Source: Phytophthora sp. 'mugwort'
Taxonomy: Eukaryota; Oomycota; Peronosporomycetes; Peronosporales; Peronosporaceae
Direction of reading: 5' to 3'
Length of the DNA stretch: 64,000 nt
NCBI GenBank assembly: GCA_033558025.1
Contig: JAUCEF010000017.1
Coordinates: forward strand, 2,728,001-2,792,000
The first letter of the stretch is position 1. The number at the start of each line of letters is the position of its first letter. The position numbers and the translations under genes are program-made. The notes under the pieces are model-generated. The model worked only from the letters and a program-made list of their open reading frames with translations. It made no database searches and was not told where the DNA came from. Positions 1 through 9,543 of the stretch are shown piece after piece.

Positions 1-520
1 CCAGTGTCACGCCGAAAAGCGCGCCGCCCAGCAGGTTGAAGAATACGGTACCTGGGATAGCGAACGTTTGCAGGTACAGATAACAACCCATGTGCGCGAA
101 CAGCAGCGCGCCAGGCTGGCGCTCCGAGAAGCTTTGAAGCGTCTCGCCAAGCTGCTGCGCAGCTTCCAGTGACGTGGGCAGTCGCAGTGCCGCCCACTCT
201 GCGCCTGTCAGTGCCGAGATCACCAGCGAGTGCAGCGCAATGCCCAGCAGCGCCGTGCTTGTCAGAAAGATCACGCCCACGAGTTGGACATCGCGGCGCC
301 AGCCCTGAGGAGACTCCGACGGGAACACCGACAGCTTCTCATCACCTGTGGCGATGGCCTGGTCGTCCGCGACGGCGGCGGCGACTGGGGACGAGGGCTC
401 CGGCGCGTGCGGGGGCATGGCTGCAGCAAACGAGTCCTTCTTGGTCCTGGACGCCAGTTTAGGAATGAGAAGGCTATTATTGCGGCTGGTACCCATCTGT
501 CCTTTGTACCACATTTCCAT
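1..520 (-). CDS. VTT-domain (TMEM41-like) membrane protein, 5' part
   Basis: The reading frame runs on the minus strand from an ATG at 520-518 off the left edge of the window, so only about 173 N-terminal residues are visible. Residues 1-75 are a polar, Ala/Pro-rich tail. A hydrophobic segment at about 78-102 is probably the first membrane span. At about 146-172 there is a block with the sense YLYLQTFAIPG followed by NLLGGALFG, which I recognise as the start of the VTT (SNARE-associated, DedA/TMEM41/VMP1) domain. Known members are ER or Golgi phospholipid scramblases that act in autophagy and lipid traffic. The 520 start has a purine at -3 and G at +4. A second in-frame ATG at 496 is possible. 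An in-frame stop lies just upstream of 520. Function is inferred from family only. Confidence 0.7.
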   Translation of the reverse strand, partial: MEMWYKGQMGTSRNNSLLIPKLASRTKKDSFAAAMPPHAPEPSSPVAAAVADDQAIATGDEKLSVFPSESPQGWRRDVQLVGVIFLTSTALLGIALHSLVISALTGAEWAALRLPTSLEAAQQLGETLQSFSERQPGALLFAHMGCYLYLQTFAIPGTVFFNLLGGALFGVTL

Positions 521-680
521 TTTGCTAGACAATCCTCTCGCCAGCAATATTCTGAATTGTGATACACCGGTTAGTGATTAAAATGTAAAATACAGTTGAA
601 GAGCAATTATAATGTGCCTATTCTTGGGTTAGCGGTTCGCGATCGAAACGACAGTATTATTACTGATAGAGGGGGTTAAC

Positions 681-1290
681 TATGTCTATGGTTCGTTTCC
701 ACAAGATGGCCGAGAGAGGAAGTCCAGCATTAGCGTCTGCTGTTTGGGACCTGCTTGAGTCCTAACTCCTCGCACTGTTCAAAGCCTGCATCGATCTTGA
801 AGACGCCCTCATTGCATCAGCGCTATCAAAAAGCTGCACCATCGTCTCCTGTTTTCCGTGACAGATATCCGGCGTCTGGCCGACAGCAGCCAGATCTTGC
901 TTGACTTCAACATTTCCATCGTCAGCTTCTAATTCACGCTGGACATCGCCTATCTCGAATTCAATGGGGTAGAAGTCCTCGTCCGTGGACTCGTCATTAG
1001 GATTCCCGCTTCGGGCGGGTTTAACATCTCGTCTATCGACATCGGGTTGAAGGTGTGCTGGCGTGACAACAGCGCCGTTAGCTTATCGATGATGCCGACT
1101 TCAACGCCTGGTCCCACGTACTCAGATCGGGAAGATCACATCGTTCCAGCTCTCGATTCTCCTTGCCGCGCATTCACTCAGTAAAGTTTAGCTACTCAGG
1201 TTCGTTGACGTGTCAGCTTCCAGCTTGCTGAGAGCGTGCTGCACCTGATGCCGCCGATAGTGGCGCTTGTCCCGAAGGTAACATTATTCT
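681..1290 (+). pseudogene. decayed protein-coding gene, family unknown
   Basis: Plus-strand stretches read like protein but are broken by stops and frame changes. One starts at an ATG at 681 and meets a stop near 763. The same frame continues with an acidic/hydrophobic stretch (LFKACIDLEDALIASA). After a shift it continues through TDIRRLADSSQILLDF, and after another stop through FTLDIAYLEFNGVEV and VRGLVIRIPASG. A last open piece near 1226-1281 (LHLMPPIVALVPK) ends at a GT that could be a splice donor. I do not recognise the family. The VEV-x-VRG-x-VIRIP pattern loosely recalls chorein-type lipid transfer proteins, but this is weak. Confidence 0.3.
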
Positions 1291-1829
1291 GGCACATTCC
1301 GACTTGTGACAACCCCAACGAGTGATAATATGACTATCATAGTAGGGAGGATTGTCTGTGCTAAAATAACTTCGGTTGAGCGTCGGATTTAAATGAGAAA
1401 CTCGACGGTACGATTATGTATTAGCTAGGAATTTTCCTATTTATTACTACAAAACTGTCGTTAAGCAACGTTTGGGAGAGTTTAACAAAGGTCGACAGCA
1501 ACGAGGACGCGTTGTGGCGTAGCTGCGGCGATTTTTCACCGATGACCTGCTGCTTTCAGGTTCAAGAAAAGCCAGTGGCGTAAAGCCCATCGTTCATATC
1601 GCAAACCCTGTCAAGCTACATAATTATTTTGTTTTAGTCGCAACCCTTCAGGCACTTCAGCCTATAATAAGAACCTATTTGACCTACTGATTATAATAAC
1701 CTACTACACTGTATTCCGATTAATATATTTAAGAATAGAGGTGGTCGCTTTTTCTCGCGTAAATCGGAGTCAAAAATAGCTTTGCCGGATGGAAAGGCAA
1801 CATTTCAACTCCAGTTGTCGACACCGCGG
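1291..1829. other. AT-rich intergenic DNA, nothing recognised
   Basis: No open frame of convincing quality, RNA fold or repeat was seen here. The stretch is the left flank of the transposase remnant that starts at 1830. No terminal inverted repeat belonging to that element could be found by eye. Confidence 0.4.
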
Positions 1830-3279
1830 ATGGCGTTGAGCAAGTCGCGCCAAGCCAAGAAAAAAAAAAAAAAAGCTCGCTGTGAAGACCATGAGGCGGC
1901 CCAAGCAATCACATTCGTGAAGGCTGTTCGTGGTAGAGCTCTTACTGAAGAAAAATTGAATATTCTCGCTCTCCATGCCAGCTTTCGGGCAGATCACGCT
2001 GTAATACCAAGAAAGAGTATGCTACGAACAAAATCGCTCGGCTGCTTAGTCGATCCAACAAAACAGTTGGCGAAGTATGGTCTACTTTTCGTACGCATGA
2101 AACTGTTCTTGTAGCCGCTCCGCCTGGATGTCGTGGCGACCACATAACGCGTCTGCCCAGGTCGCAAGCATGGATAATGCAGTCCGTGTTTTCATACGTA
2201 GTCGATGTGAGACGAGGACTAGAACAACAACGAAGGATGTTATGCATTTTCTTGCTGAGACAGATTATATTGTCCTTGATACTGCCTCTCGCGACAGCAA
2301 GAATTCTGCACAGCGTACCGTTCAGCGTTTCTTGGAGAAAAATGGATATATCCGCGGTGCCCACAGGGGCAAGAGCTTACGACTATCTCCAGCGAATGAT
2401 GTCGCTAGGGATGAGTACGTTCAGTAATGACTAGCGCCGAGGGTGCTTCTCGACGGATTCTTTACATGGACGAAAGCTACATCCATCAGCATTACGCCCG
2501 ACACAATGATTCACTAGTCGACCCAACAGATGACAAATACGTCAAAGAAAAGCACAAGGGCAGACGCTTGTGCTTTATCGCAAATATCCTTAATAAGGAT
2601 CGCAGCGTCAGCGATGACGAGCGCACCCCAGCTCAGTCAGCACGATTGTTGGCAGACACTCTGGATATTTTTGAGGGTGGTAAGCAGAAAGCTGACTATC
2701 ATGGCATGTTTGCCATGAATACGTTGTCGACTGGATGGATAAGTTGTTTGTTGCACTGGCAAACAATGATATTGCGAACTGTATTATTGTTATGGATAAT
2801 ACTAAGTACCCCCCCCCCACAAAGCCTTTCCGGAATCAACTCCCAAGCAGGGTAGCAAGCGGTCAAAAATGCTCGACTCGATGAAGGAATACGGCCTGCC
2901 TGTTCCTGAAAGTGCAACAAAGGTTATACTTTGGAAGTCGCTGTCAGCTCATATTCAGAAAAATGTAATTCCTGTTATCGTCAGCAAAGCAAGAGCTAAG
3001 GGCCACGACGTTGTGTTTACACCACCATATCGTTCTGATCTTCAGCCTATAGAGCTTGTATGGGCAATAATAAAGGGTGAAGTCGGCCATCAATATTCCA
3101 CAAACACCAAATTTGCAGACATTCGACCACGACTTGAGCTAGCTTTCGCTAGCCTACAGTCTTCAACAGTACAAGGATGCATCTTCGCAGGAAACAAGCA
3201 ACTGGTGCAACTGAAGGAACATCTAAGTAAGCAGACTTGGTCCCATTTGGTTTTAAGAAGCAGCTGTGAGGGGGGTTGA
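1830..3279 (+). pseudogene. IS630/Tc1-type DDE transposase, frameshifted
   Basis: A decayed transposase is spread over several frames. It starts at an ATG at 1830, followed by a lysine run encoded by an A-tract at 1860-1874. The N-terminal part has a helix-turn-helix-like segment (LTEEKLNILALH). The frame is then lost and regained around 2030-2180. The catalytic part begins near 2427 with the first Asp in LYMDESYIHQHYA, then HKGRRLCFIA. A frameshift near 2712 leads to the second Asp in IIVMDN. A run of C at 2811-2819 and a stop at 2879-2881 follow. The last frame (2869-3279) carries SDLQPIELVWAIIKG, with the third acidic residue in the PIE motif. This is the DDE_3 layout. At least five frame breaks make it inactive. 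No terminal repeats were recognised. Confidence 0.75.
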
Positions 3280-3362
3280 TTCAGCATGAAGACATCTTCA
3301 GCAATACCTTTATAATTATGTACATTATTATTATGGAAAACTTGTTTTGTTCGCTTAGAGTA

Positions 3363-3623
3363 AGGTACCTGGCCAGTTTAGCGCAAATCACTATTCACTG
3401 CGGAAGTCGAGCCATAGCTCACCGTAGGCTTTGGCAATTTCCGCGCCAAGGGTACCGACTGAAAGCTGACGTTTTTGACTATTTTGCTCAGTTGTATTGA
3501 TTCTGACAGGAGACTGGAAGACAGATTGGTGGCTCGCCGGACGGGGCGTACCAAATCCATATCCCTACCAGTTTACTGCAGCCAAACATGTAGGAATTTG
3601 TAGCGGCGCCCATCCCCCTTTGC
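3363..3623 (+). repeat. left terminal inverted repeat of the pogo-like element
   Basis: About 261 bp that match the complement of 5569-5830 almost base for base. One visible one-base indel lies near 3390 (CAAATCAC against CAAATTCAC). Beyond 3623 the match becomes patchy. Confidence 0.85.
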
Positions 3624-3741
3624 CATTTCGAGTGGCGTGCATGTCCAGCGGGTCAAATGTGGTACAATGGTTGTTATCATCTTCAACAGGATATTACATT
3701 TTTAAATAATTATGTCGACCTGATTATGCAATGCGATAGGG

Positions 3742-3815
3742 CTTCAACTGGTGTAATGGAGTAGAGGTGGCCCAGTTACTCTGTACACCGGGAGTTCAAA
3801 TCCCGTTACCGCCGC
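3742..3815 (+). repeat. tRNA-like remnant with Pol III A and B boxes
   Basis: Positions 3749-3759 read TGGTGTAATGG, close to a Pol III A box. Positions 3794-3802 read GTTCAAATC, a perfect B-box match. Spacing is tRNA-like and the end reads CCGCCGCA. The acceptor and anticodon stems do not close, so this is a degenerate tRNA or the head of a SINE rather than a working gene. The loop most resembles tRNA-Gln(CTG). It lies inside the pogo-like element. Confidence 0.3.
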
Positions 3816-3984
3816 AATGAGGACTGAGTGCTGACATTTTAGGATTTAGGGGCCACAGTCGGCACGTCGTACGAGCAGTGGTTTTGCAAAATATTCCTTC
3901 GTTAAACGAGTGCCTGCTCAAGGATGTTGCCCATCGTGACAGGTGGCACTTTAGGCTGACCTTTCATCTTACCTATACTGCTAT

Positions 3985-5410
3985 GCTAGGTGCTGGTCAC
4001 CTTCTTGCTCTTCGATGACTTCTTTCGACCTTTCGCTGCTACACGCTTCGTCCTCGTGCTCTCCCTTTTTGCATTCAGCTCATCGTCAATCTGCTTCAAC
4101 AGTTCCCTGGTTAGCAAGCGGCCCGCTACGGTAGTCGTCGTACGCTTCTTCTTCTTTGACGGTGGACTGGGAAGTACCAGTATCTACGTCTGCACTTGTG
4201 GTTTCAACTGAAGCCATGCAGCAAGTTGCAGTTCTTCCGGTGCTCCGTTACGCTGAAAATTCTCGAGAGAGGCCATCGTCTTGGTCAAAGACAAGGGATA
4301 CAGTCCACACCCGCGAAAGCCCGCTTGAATATTGACGTTCAACCGACAGCCCTTCCATGCGAGACCTGCTAGCTGCAACGCATTGTCCTTTGATATGCAG
4401 TCGTTGCCCTCTTCACCAACAAACATACTGATTAGCGTCCGAAGCTTACGCTTGAAGGAGCCGAAAACAGCTACCTTCAGCGGCTGGAACAGGTGGGTGG
4501 CGTTTGATGGCAACGATGCAAGCAGAATGTTGAGCTCCAGAGCGGTGCCGCACACCTTGAGCGAATAGTGGGCTTTGCATCCGTCCATGATGAGAAGCAA
4601 AGGCCGAGGCGTCTCGGCAGGAACACTCGCTTCAAAGTAGCGAAGCCACGTAGCGAAGAGCTCCGCATTCATGAAGCCCGATTCCGTCGTCGAGACGGCC
4701 GCGCCGGGTACGGCACAGAGATCTAACACATTCAACTTGACCGTCTGTCCGGGAAGATAAAAATGCAGGCGGTATTACAGCGATACCTGCATCACCACAA
4801 GCTACGACGGTAAGGTGAAAGCTCGTTGACACCTTCGCTGCTCAGACGTTGCGCGATCCACGTGCTGCAATCACGGCCTTCGTATTCTTCTTCGAGGCAA
4901 AGCTCGTTTCGTCCATGTTGAAGACTTGACACGCTTGGAATTGGTACTTCTGTTACGCCGTGGCTAACGTCGTGTGGAACAGCGTTACGTCGTCGCACGT
5001 GACGCTATTCCTTGACTTTGAAATGGACTGGGCGTTGCGTGCTGACAGCTGGGGGAAGCGCTGCATAAAGCGCTTGTATCAGCCATCGCTGAGTCCTCGC
5101 TGGTACAGCACGTTGGAAATCTCGCTTGCCTTGCTGATAATCTCGCTTCTGTCTGCAGGACGGAGGACCTGCTGCCGGCCAAGTATCCACTCGTAGATGT
5201 TGATCTCAGCTTCCGGTGGCAGTAGAGGGGCAGGACCGCGCCGCTTGATTGTTCGAAACTCGCCGCGCCTTGCCGCTGCTACCCAGTTGCCAGTGTCCGG
5301 TAGTGCACCCCAGTCGCCTTGCTAGGTACCGAAATGGTGGTTCCGTTGAGAACTTGGGCCACGGCAGCGTTGATCTGTATGTCTGTGTAGATTGCGTGTC
5401 TTCGCGGCAT
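3985..5410 (-). pseudogene. pogo/Tc5-like DDE_1 transposase, inactivated
   Basis: Minus-strand transposase relic starting at the ATG at 5410-5408. The first about 40 residues form a psq-type helix-turn-helix (MPRRHAIYTDIQ). After a stop and frame change comes a CENP-B/Tc5-type DNA-binding domain (INIYEWILGRQQ, later YKRFMQRFPQLSARNAQ). The catalytic domain has the first Asp in FNMDETSFASKK (about 4920-4880) and the second in LLLIMDGCKAHYS (about 4600). The third site reads QPLK where the family has QPLD, so the last catalytic Asp is lost. Two tryptophan positions are TGA stops. There is a further stop near 4950 and a frameshift near 4755. The C-terminal tail to about 3985 is basic (Lys/Arg-rich) and frameshifted. 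Confidence 0.8.
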
Positions 5411-5568
5411 TTTTATTTTGTGTGTATGAAGTGCTATAGCCCCATCGAAGGGCAGACTGATGGCTGCTATGCGTTCTCATAGGAAACCTTATTTTTTGCC
5501 AATTAAATGCAGTCTAGATCGTTTCGGCAAAATCACTGGAAGAAATTCTCCTTTGCCGCTAGAAAGTG

Positions 5569-5830
5569 ACAAAGGGGGATGGGCGCCGCTACAAATTCCT
5601 ACATGTTTGGCTGCAGTAAACTGGTAGGGATATGGATTTGGTACGCCCCGTCCGGCGAGCCACCAATCTGTCTTCCAGTCTCCTGTCAGAATCAATACAA
5701 CTGAGCAAAATAGTCAAAAACGTCAGCTTTCAGTCGGTACCCTTGGCGCGGAAATTGCCAAAGCCTACGGTGAGCTATGGCTCGACTTCCGCAGTGAATA
5801 GTGAATTTGCGCTAAACTGGCCAGGTACCT
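5569..5830 (-). repeat. right terminal inverted repeat of the pogo-like element
   Basis: Inverted partner of 3363-3623. The pair is long for a pogo-type element. An open frame of about 60 codons is seen in both arms, but it is a by-product of the repeat and not a gene. Confidence 0.85.
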
Positions 5831-5937
5831 TATATAATAACTACTATATTTATTATAATTGGTTCTCGGTACGGCGCTGGAACGAAGTTACCCATTTCTG
5901 GTTTACTTAATTAATAAGTTTTGTGTATTTTTAAATA

Positions 5938-6066
5938 GTTATTACAGTAAAAGCAACTATTAAACATGTACATGTATACCTATAATAGTTGCCTTGTTAT
6001 TACAGTAAAAGCAACTATTACAGGTATACATGTATACCTATAATAGTATCCTTTTACTCTAATAAC
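5938..6066. repeat. 58-bp direct repeat with MITE-like palindrome
   Basis: A 53-bp sequence starting ATTACAGTAAAAGCAACT occurs at 5941-5993 and again at 5999-6051, a 58-bp period. The second copy holds a perfect 16-bp palindrome at 6023-6038. The span 5996-6066 as a whole is an imperfect inverted repeat: its first 16 bases match the complement of its last 16 with one mismatch. It lies 67 bp upstream of the DUF4460 start codon, so it may form the core upstream region or be a small MITE. Confidence 0.6.
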
Positions 6067-6132
6067 TCATTAAAATACGCTGTCACTCTCATCAAAACCA
6101 GCGGCCATCAATTAGTCTCCAGCAGCAACAGT

Positions 6133-7236
6133 ATGGCCTTCGTCACAGCAGCTCGTCTCGCGGCCCGGGCCGCCTCCCGTACGCGCGTATATGCGTCTCC
6201 CTTGTTGTTCAATGCACTGTCGTCGCAGCAGCCTCAGTGGCAGCGCTCACCCACCGCCGTGGAGCGTCCGTTCCTGTCGCCCAGTAACCTTGGTGGCGTG
6301 CGCACCAAAGTGAGCGAGCGAGCGTTGCGCCGCAAGAACCTGCGCAAGATGAAGAGCCAGAAGGGTAGCAAGGTGCCGATGCTTAAGGACACGCTGCGCA
6401 AGCTTTACCTGCGCACACACCCGGACCTGTTCGGGCGGTACCCGGAGCAGCAGCGCGCGAACGAGGAGTCGTACAAGGAGCTTCTGGGTATTTTGGATGC
6501 GATCGAGAAGCACAACAAGTTTCCTCCAGCCAAGACGCTGGTGCTGCCGTTCTTCCTGAAGACGCCAGTGGAGGGCGAGTTTAAGAAAGTGAATCTGCAG
6601 CTGCGCACGACGGGCGGCGCGTGCAACACGTTGGTGGAGGAGGCTCTGGGGCGGTTCTTGGGCGAGTGCGGTCTACCAGAGGCGTTCCAGTGGGGCAAGG
6701 GTAGCTGGGGAAAAGCTGTGGGCAAGAATGCGGTGGAAAACTCGAATCTGGCCTTCGACAAGGAGGAGGAAGCTCGCGAGAAAGCTCGCAAGGAAACAGA
6801 GGCGGCGGCGAAGCGCGAGGAACAGCTACGTCGCTCGGCTCCAGCCTACAACCCAGTGGACCGCAGTGCGCCGGAAGATCACTCCATTGAGACGGCGTTG
6901 AACGAGTTGGATGACACGCTGCAGCTTATTGCCGCTATGCCGTTCTTGGATGACGATGACGAGCAGCAGCGCGCTTTTAAGGTCCACTTCGAGCAGGGCA
7001 GTGGCCTGGATGACCTTGACGCCCAGGGCTACACGGTCAAGGCCGGTGCGATTAAGATGTGGCAGGGTGAGCGTGATCTGAACGAGCTCATTAAGGGCGT
7101 GGACGCCGACTCAGCGATTATTCTGCAGCGGATTCTCTTGCATACGCTGGATATCGAAAAGCAGCTGAACGAGATCATCGCCAAGGAAGGTATTGACGAT
7201 GATGATGATGATGCCGCTGACGCGCAGAGCAAGTAG
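6133..7236 (+). CDS. mitochondrial DUF4460-domain protein (TCAIM-like), copy 1
   Basis: A 367-residue protein with no visible intron. Residues 1-60 are rich in Ala, Arg and Ser with almost no acid, as in mitochondrial presequences. Residues about 82-140 carry LYLRTHPDLFGRYPEQQ and NEESYKELL, the J-domain-like HPDxFG signature that I associate with DUF4460, known from the vertebrate mitochondrial protein TCAIM. The HPD is at 96-98. A charged helix follows at about 210-235, and an aspartate run ends the protein. I chose the ATG at 6133 although the frame is open to 5989. The paralogue at 9544-10623 starts at the matching residue, and the extension is low-complexity translation of the upstream repeat. 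Molecular role is not established; matrix location is inferred. Confidence 0.75.
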   Translation: MAFVTAARLAARAASRTRVYASPLLFNALSSQQPQWQRSPTAVERPFLSPSNLGGVRTKVSERALRRKNLRKMKSQKGSKVPMLKDTLRKLYLRTHPDLFGRYPEQQRANEESYKELLGILDAIEKHNKFPPAKTLVLPFFLKTPVEGEFKKVNLQLRTTGGACNTLVEEALGRFLGECGLPEAFQWGKGSWGKAVGKNAVENSNLAFDKEEEAREKARKETEAAAKREEQLRRSAPAYNPVDRSAPEDHSIETALNELDDTLQLIAAMPFLDDDDEQQRAFKVHFEQGSGLDDLDAQGYTVKAGAIKMWQGERDLNELIKGVDADSAIILQRILLHTLDIEKQLNEIIAKEGIDDDDDDAADAQSK

Positions 7237-7410
7237 ACCAAACAGAGACAAGAGCATCGATCACCTTAATCAATGTATGTAGGTAGCCCTTTCACGTGTA
7301 TTTTTCGCACCTTGAAGTCGTCTATTTTTGAGACCCATCATGTGTACACCAAGATAAAGGTACTCGGTTCGGCAATATGAAATGTTTTCTTTATTTTCTA
7401 GGTAAGGCAC

Positions 7411-9463
7411 ATGCTGCCAAGAACTTTATCCAACCCAAACAGACATACGTCGAGAAATGCCATGTCGAGACATACTTGGATAACTCGTCCTGCCGTCCTA
7501 GATATTGGATCTGGCTCAGCCTTATTGCTCAAGGGAGGGCAAGATCTGAACCGCTTCGGTATCAGTAGTACCAACAGTGTATACCCTGTTGCGCCCATTG
7601 TTCGCTCACTGGTACCGAAGTCTTCAACGACAGGTCGCGAAAAAAAAACACCAGCGAGCGCTTTGAGAGTTATCACTGCCAGTTCACCAAGATACCTTGT
7701 CAAAGTGCAGATTCTGCACGGAATCGACTTGTACATGCCGAGTACGAAAGCCACTTGTCAGCATGCAGTGCGACCGGAAGTAAATATTGCAGCCAATGGT
7801 GGTGCAATGCAGTCCTGCACCGCGGCTCAGCATGCTCGCAACCATTCCATCTGGAAGAAGCACGAGCTAATATTCCGAGTCAGCAATAACCACGAAGACA
7901 CCGGAATTGACGGAGAAGCGACTGGATTTACCTCGTTCGTCTCCATGTACGTATCATTATCTTGCTCTGCTTGCTTGTGCACAGCTAAGGCGCAGGATAA
8001 GGTGCAAACTCCAATTGGAGAAGTGGGGGAGCTTCAGTTTCCCACACAACAAAATGAGAGCTACGAGATCTCGAGATTCTTTCCCGTCATCAGACGCCAG
8101 ACGCAGCAAAGCTCCCAATCGTCTTATACATTCCTTCCTGCCGGTAAAATAAAGCTTTGTATTCGCGTGGAAGTCGAAAAATCCGTTCTTGTGGCTCAAC
8201 CCGAGATTCCTAGCCGGCCCCCCTTCGCGCTGCCCATCACCTTTGGAGAAGCACTCCAGCTAAAGCGGAAACAATTGAAAGCCACCGTTGTGCCAGAAGC
8301 CAAAAAAATGAACAGCCAGCAAGCGTCCCAGATTGACTCGGAAGTCTCTATACAGTTGTTAAAAGAGATGACGGTGGAGGCAGCGCAAGATCTGATTGAC
8401 GCAAGTGATCTGAAGGACGAAGTTCGAGTTGGAGAAGGCATTCACGCTTGTGTAAGTGTCGGTACTTTGCGCCGAGGCAATGATGGCAAACCCCGGCAGG
8501 TAGCAGCGAAAGAGTTCCGACATCGACATGCAGTGCCGCCCGTTAATGTTCTTCGCGCTTTTCAACAAGAATATCGAATCCTGGAGAGGTGTCGAACCCA
8601 GAATGGGCATCAGCACATTGTAAAACTTATCGGGGTGATACTAGAACCTCGATTGATTATCCTCATGGAGTATTTCAGTCATGGCAGGTGAACAAGTGAA
8701 TCACTTTCATTTGTTAGTGACTGGGATTAACATTCGTTTTGTCCTGCCTCTGTTTACCAAAGCTTGGCTCAGTGTTTGCAAGATGAGGTTGCGTGGGGTC
8801 GAATGACACTCAAACAGGTGCGTTCCATTTTCCGCGTGCTGTGTAGATATCGCTGATTAACGTAGTAATAGAAAGCAACACTTGGCCTGAAAATTGCACA
8901 AGGGCTCGCATGGATGCACAAGCACGACATGGTTCATCGCGACGTTAAGACCCACAACATCCTGATCGGCGATAGTCTAGCAACGCCAAACCCAACGGTG
9001 AAGGTAAACTTTTGCAGTGACTGGTTCTACCACATCCGTTGTATCTAGTCTGACGGTCTGTAAAACTTCTTCTTCTGCAAAACAGGTCGGTGATTTAGGC
9101 AGTACTGCACTTTTAAAGCAGCAGGGACCACCACTTCTCGGGGAGGTCGGGTCGTCAGGATACACTGCTCCCGAGATCTTCACACATCACGGCTACGACA
9201 GCAAAGTCGACGTCTGGAGTTTCGGGATAGTGTTGTGGGAGCTCATGTCGAGCTCGTCACAAAATCGCGTTAATCCGTTCGCAGGAATGGCAGGCGAGGA
9301 ATTTGTGAGCAAAGCCCAAAGCGGATGCCGTCCGAATTTCATTCACGCACATCAGCTCTGTACCAAGCCTACAGTGGAGAAATGCTGGAACTTTAATCCA
9401 TCAGAAAGACCAAGTATGGACGAAGTCGTACGTGAGCTGGAAAAGCTTTGCAGCGAGCTCTGA
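7411..9463 (+). CDS. TKL-like protein kinase with C2-like N-terminus, four exons
   Basis: Exons 7411-8687, 8763-8817, 8872-9003 and 9086-9463 join in frame to a 613-residue protein. All introns are GT-AG (75, 54 and 82 nt). The kinase domain is at about 338-610. It has a glycine-poor loop (VGEGIHACVSVG), the ATP-site Lys367 in QVAAKEF, and the catalytic loop HRDVKTHN (Asp468, Asn473). The metal-binding motif is DLG at 491-493 instead of DFG. The APE motif is in GYTAPEI, followed by VDVWSFGIVLWEL. The set fits a serine/threonine tyrosine-kinase-like kinase. The region about 90-260 (YLVKVQILHGIDLY, later GEVGELQFP and AGKIKLCIRVE) resembles a C2 fold, which would bring the kinase to membranes. 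A further 39-nt in-frame intron at 7951-7989 is possible. The exact start is uncertain. Confidence 0.75.
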
Positions 9464-9543
9464 CTTTTTTTGCTTAAAGTGTGCAAAAAGTTAAGGAAAT
9501 TTCTGTGATGGTGCCCAACAACTTGCTATTTGACATTTAGTCT

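Larger units (their letters stand above)
3363..5830 (-). mobile_element. pogo/Tc5-like DNA transposon with long inverted ends
   Basis: A 2468-bp element bounded by inverted copies of a sequence beginning AGGTACCTGGCC and flanked on both sides by TA (3361-3362 and 5831-5832). That is the target duplication expected for the Tc1/mariner/pogo superfamily. Its single transposase gene lies on the minus strand and is dead. The ends are clear and the interior is decayed, so it is a non-autonomous relic. Inside it, at 3742-3815, sits a tRNA-like sequence that probably arrived later. Confidence 0.8.

Noticed and set aside
169..581. Several overlapping frames on both strands at the left edge
   Set aside because: They are shadows of the minus-strand VTT-domain gene that runs off the window.
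3378..3709. Frames of 60-70 codons repeated at 3378-3709 and 5489-5910
   Set aside because: They lie in the two arms of the inverted repeat and share sequence only because the arms do.
5989..6132. 48-residue N-terminal extension of DUF4460 copy 1
   Set aside because: It is translated from the palindromic repeat, is absent from the paralogue, and would mask the mitochondrial presequence.
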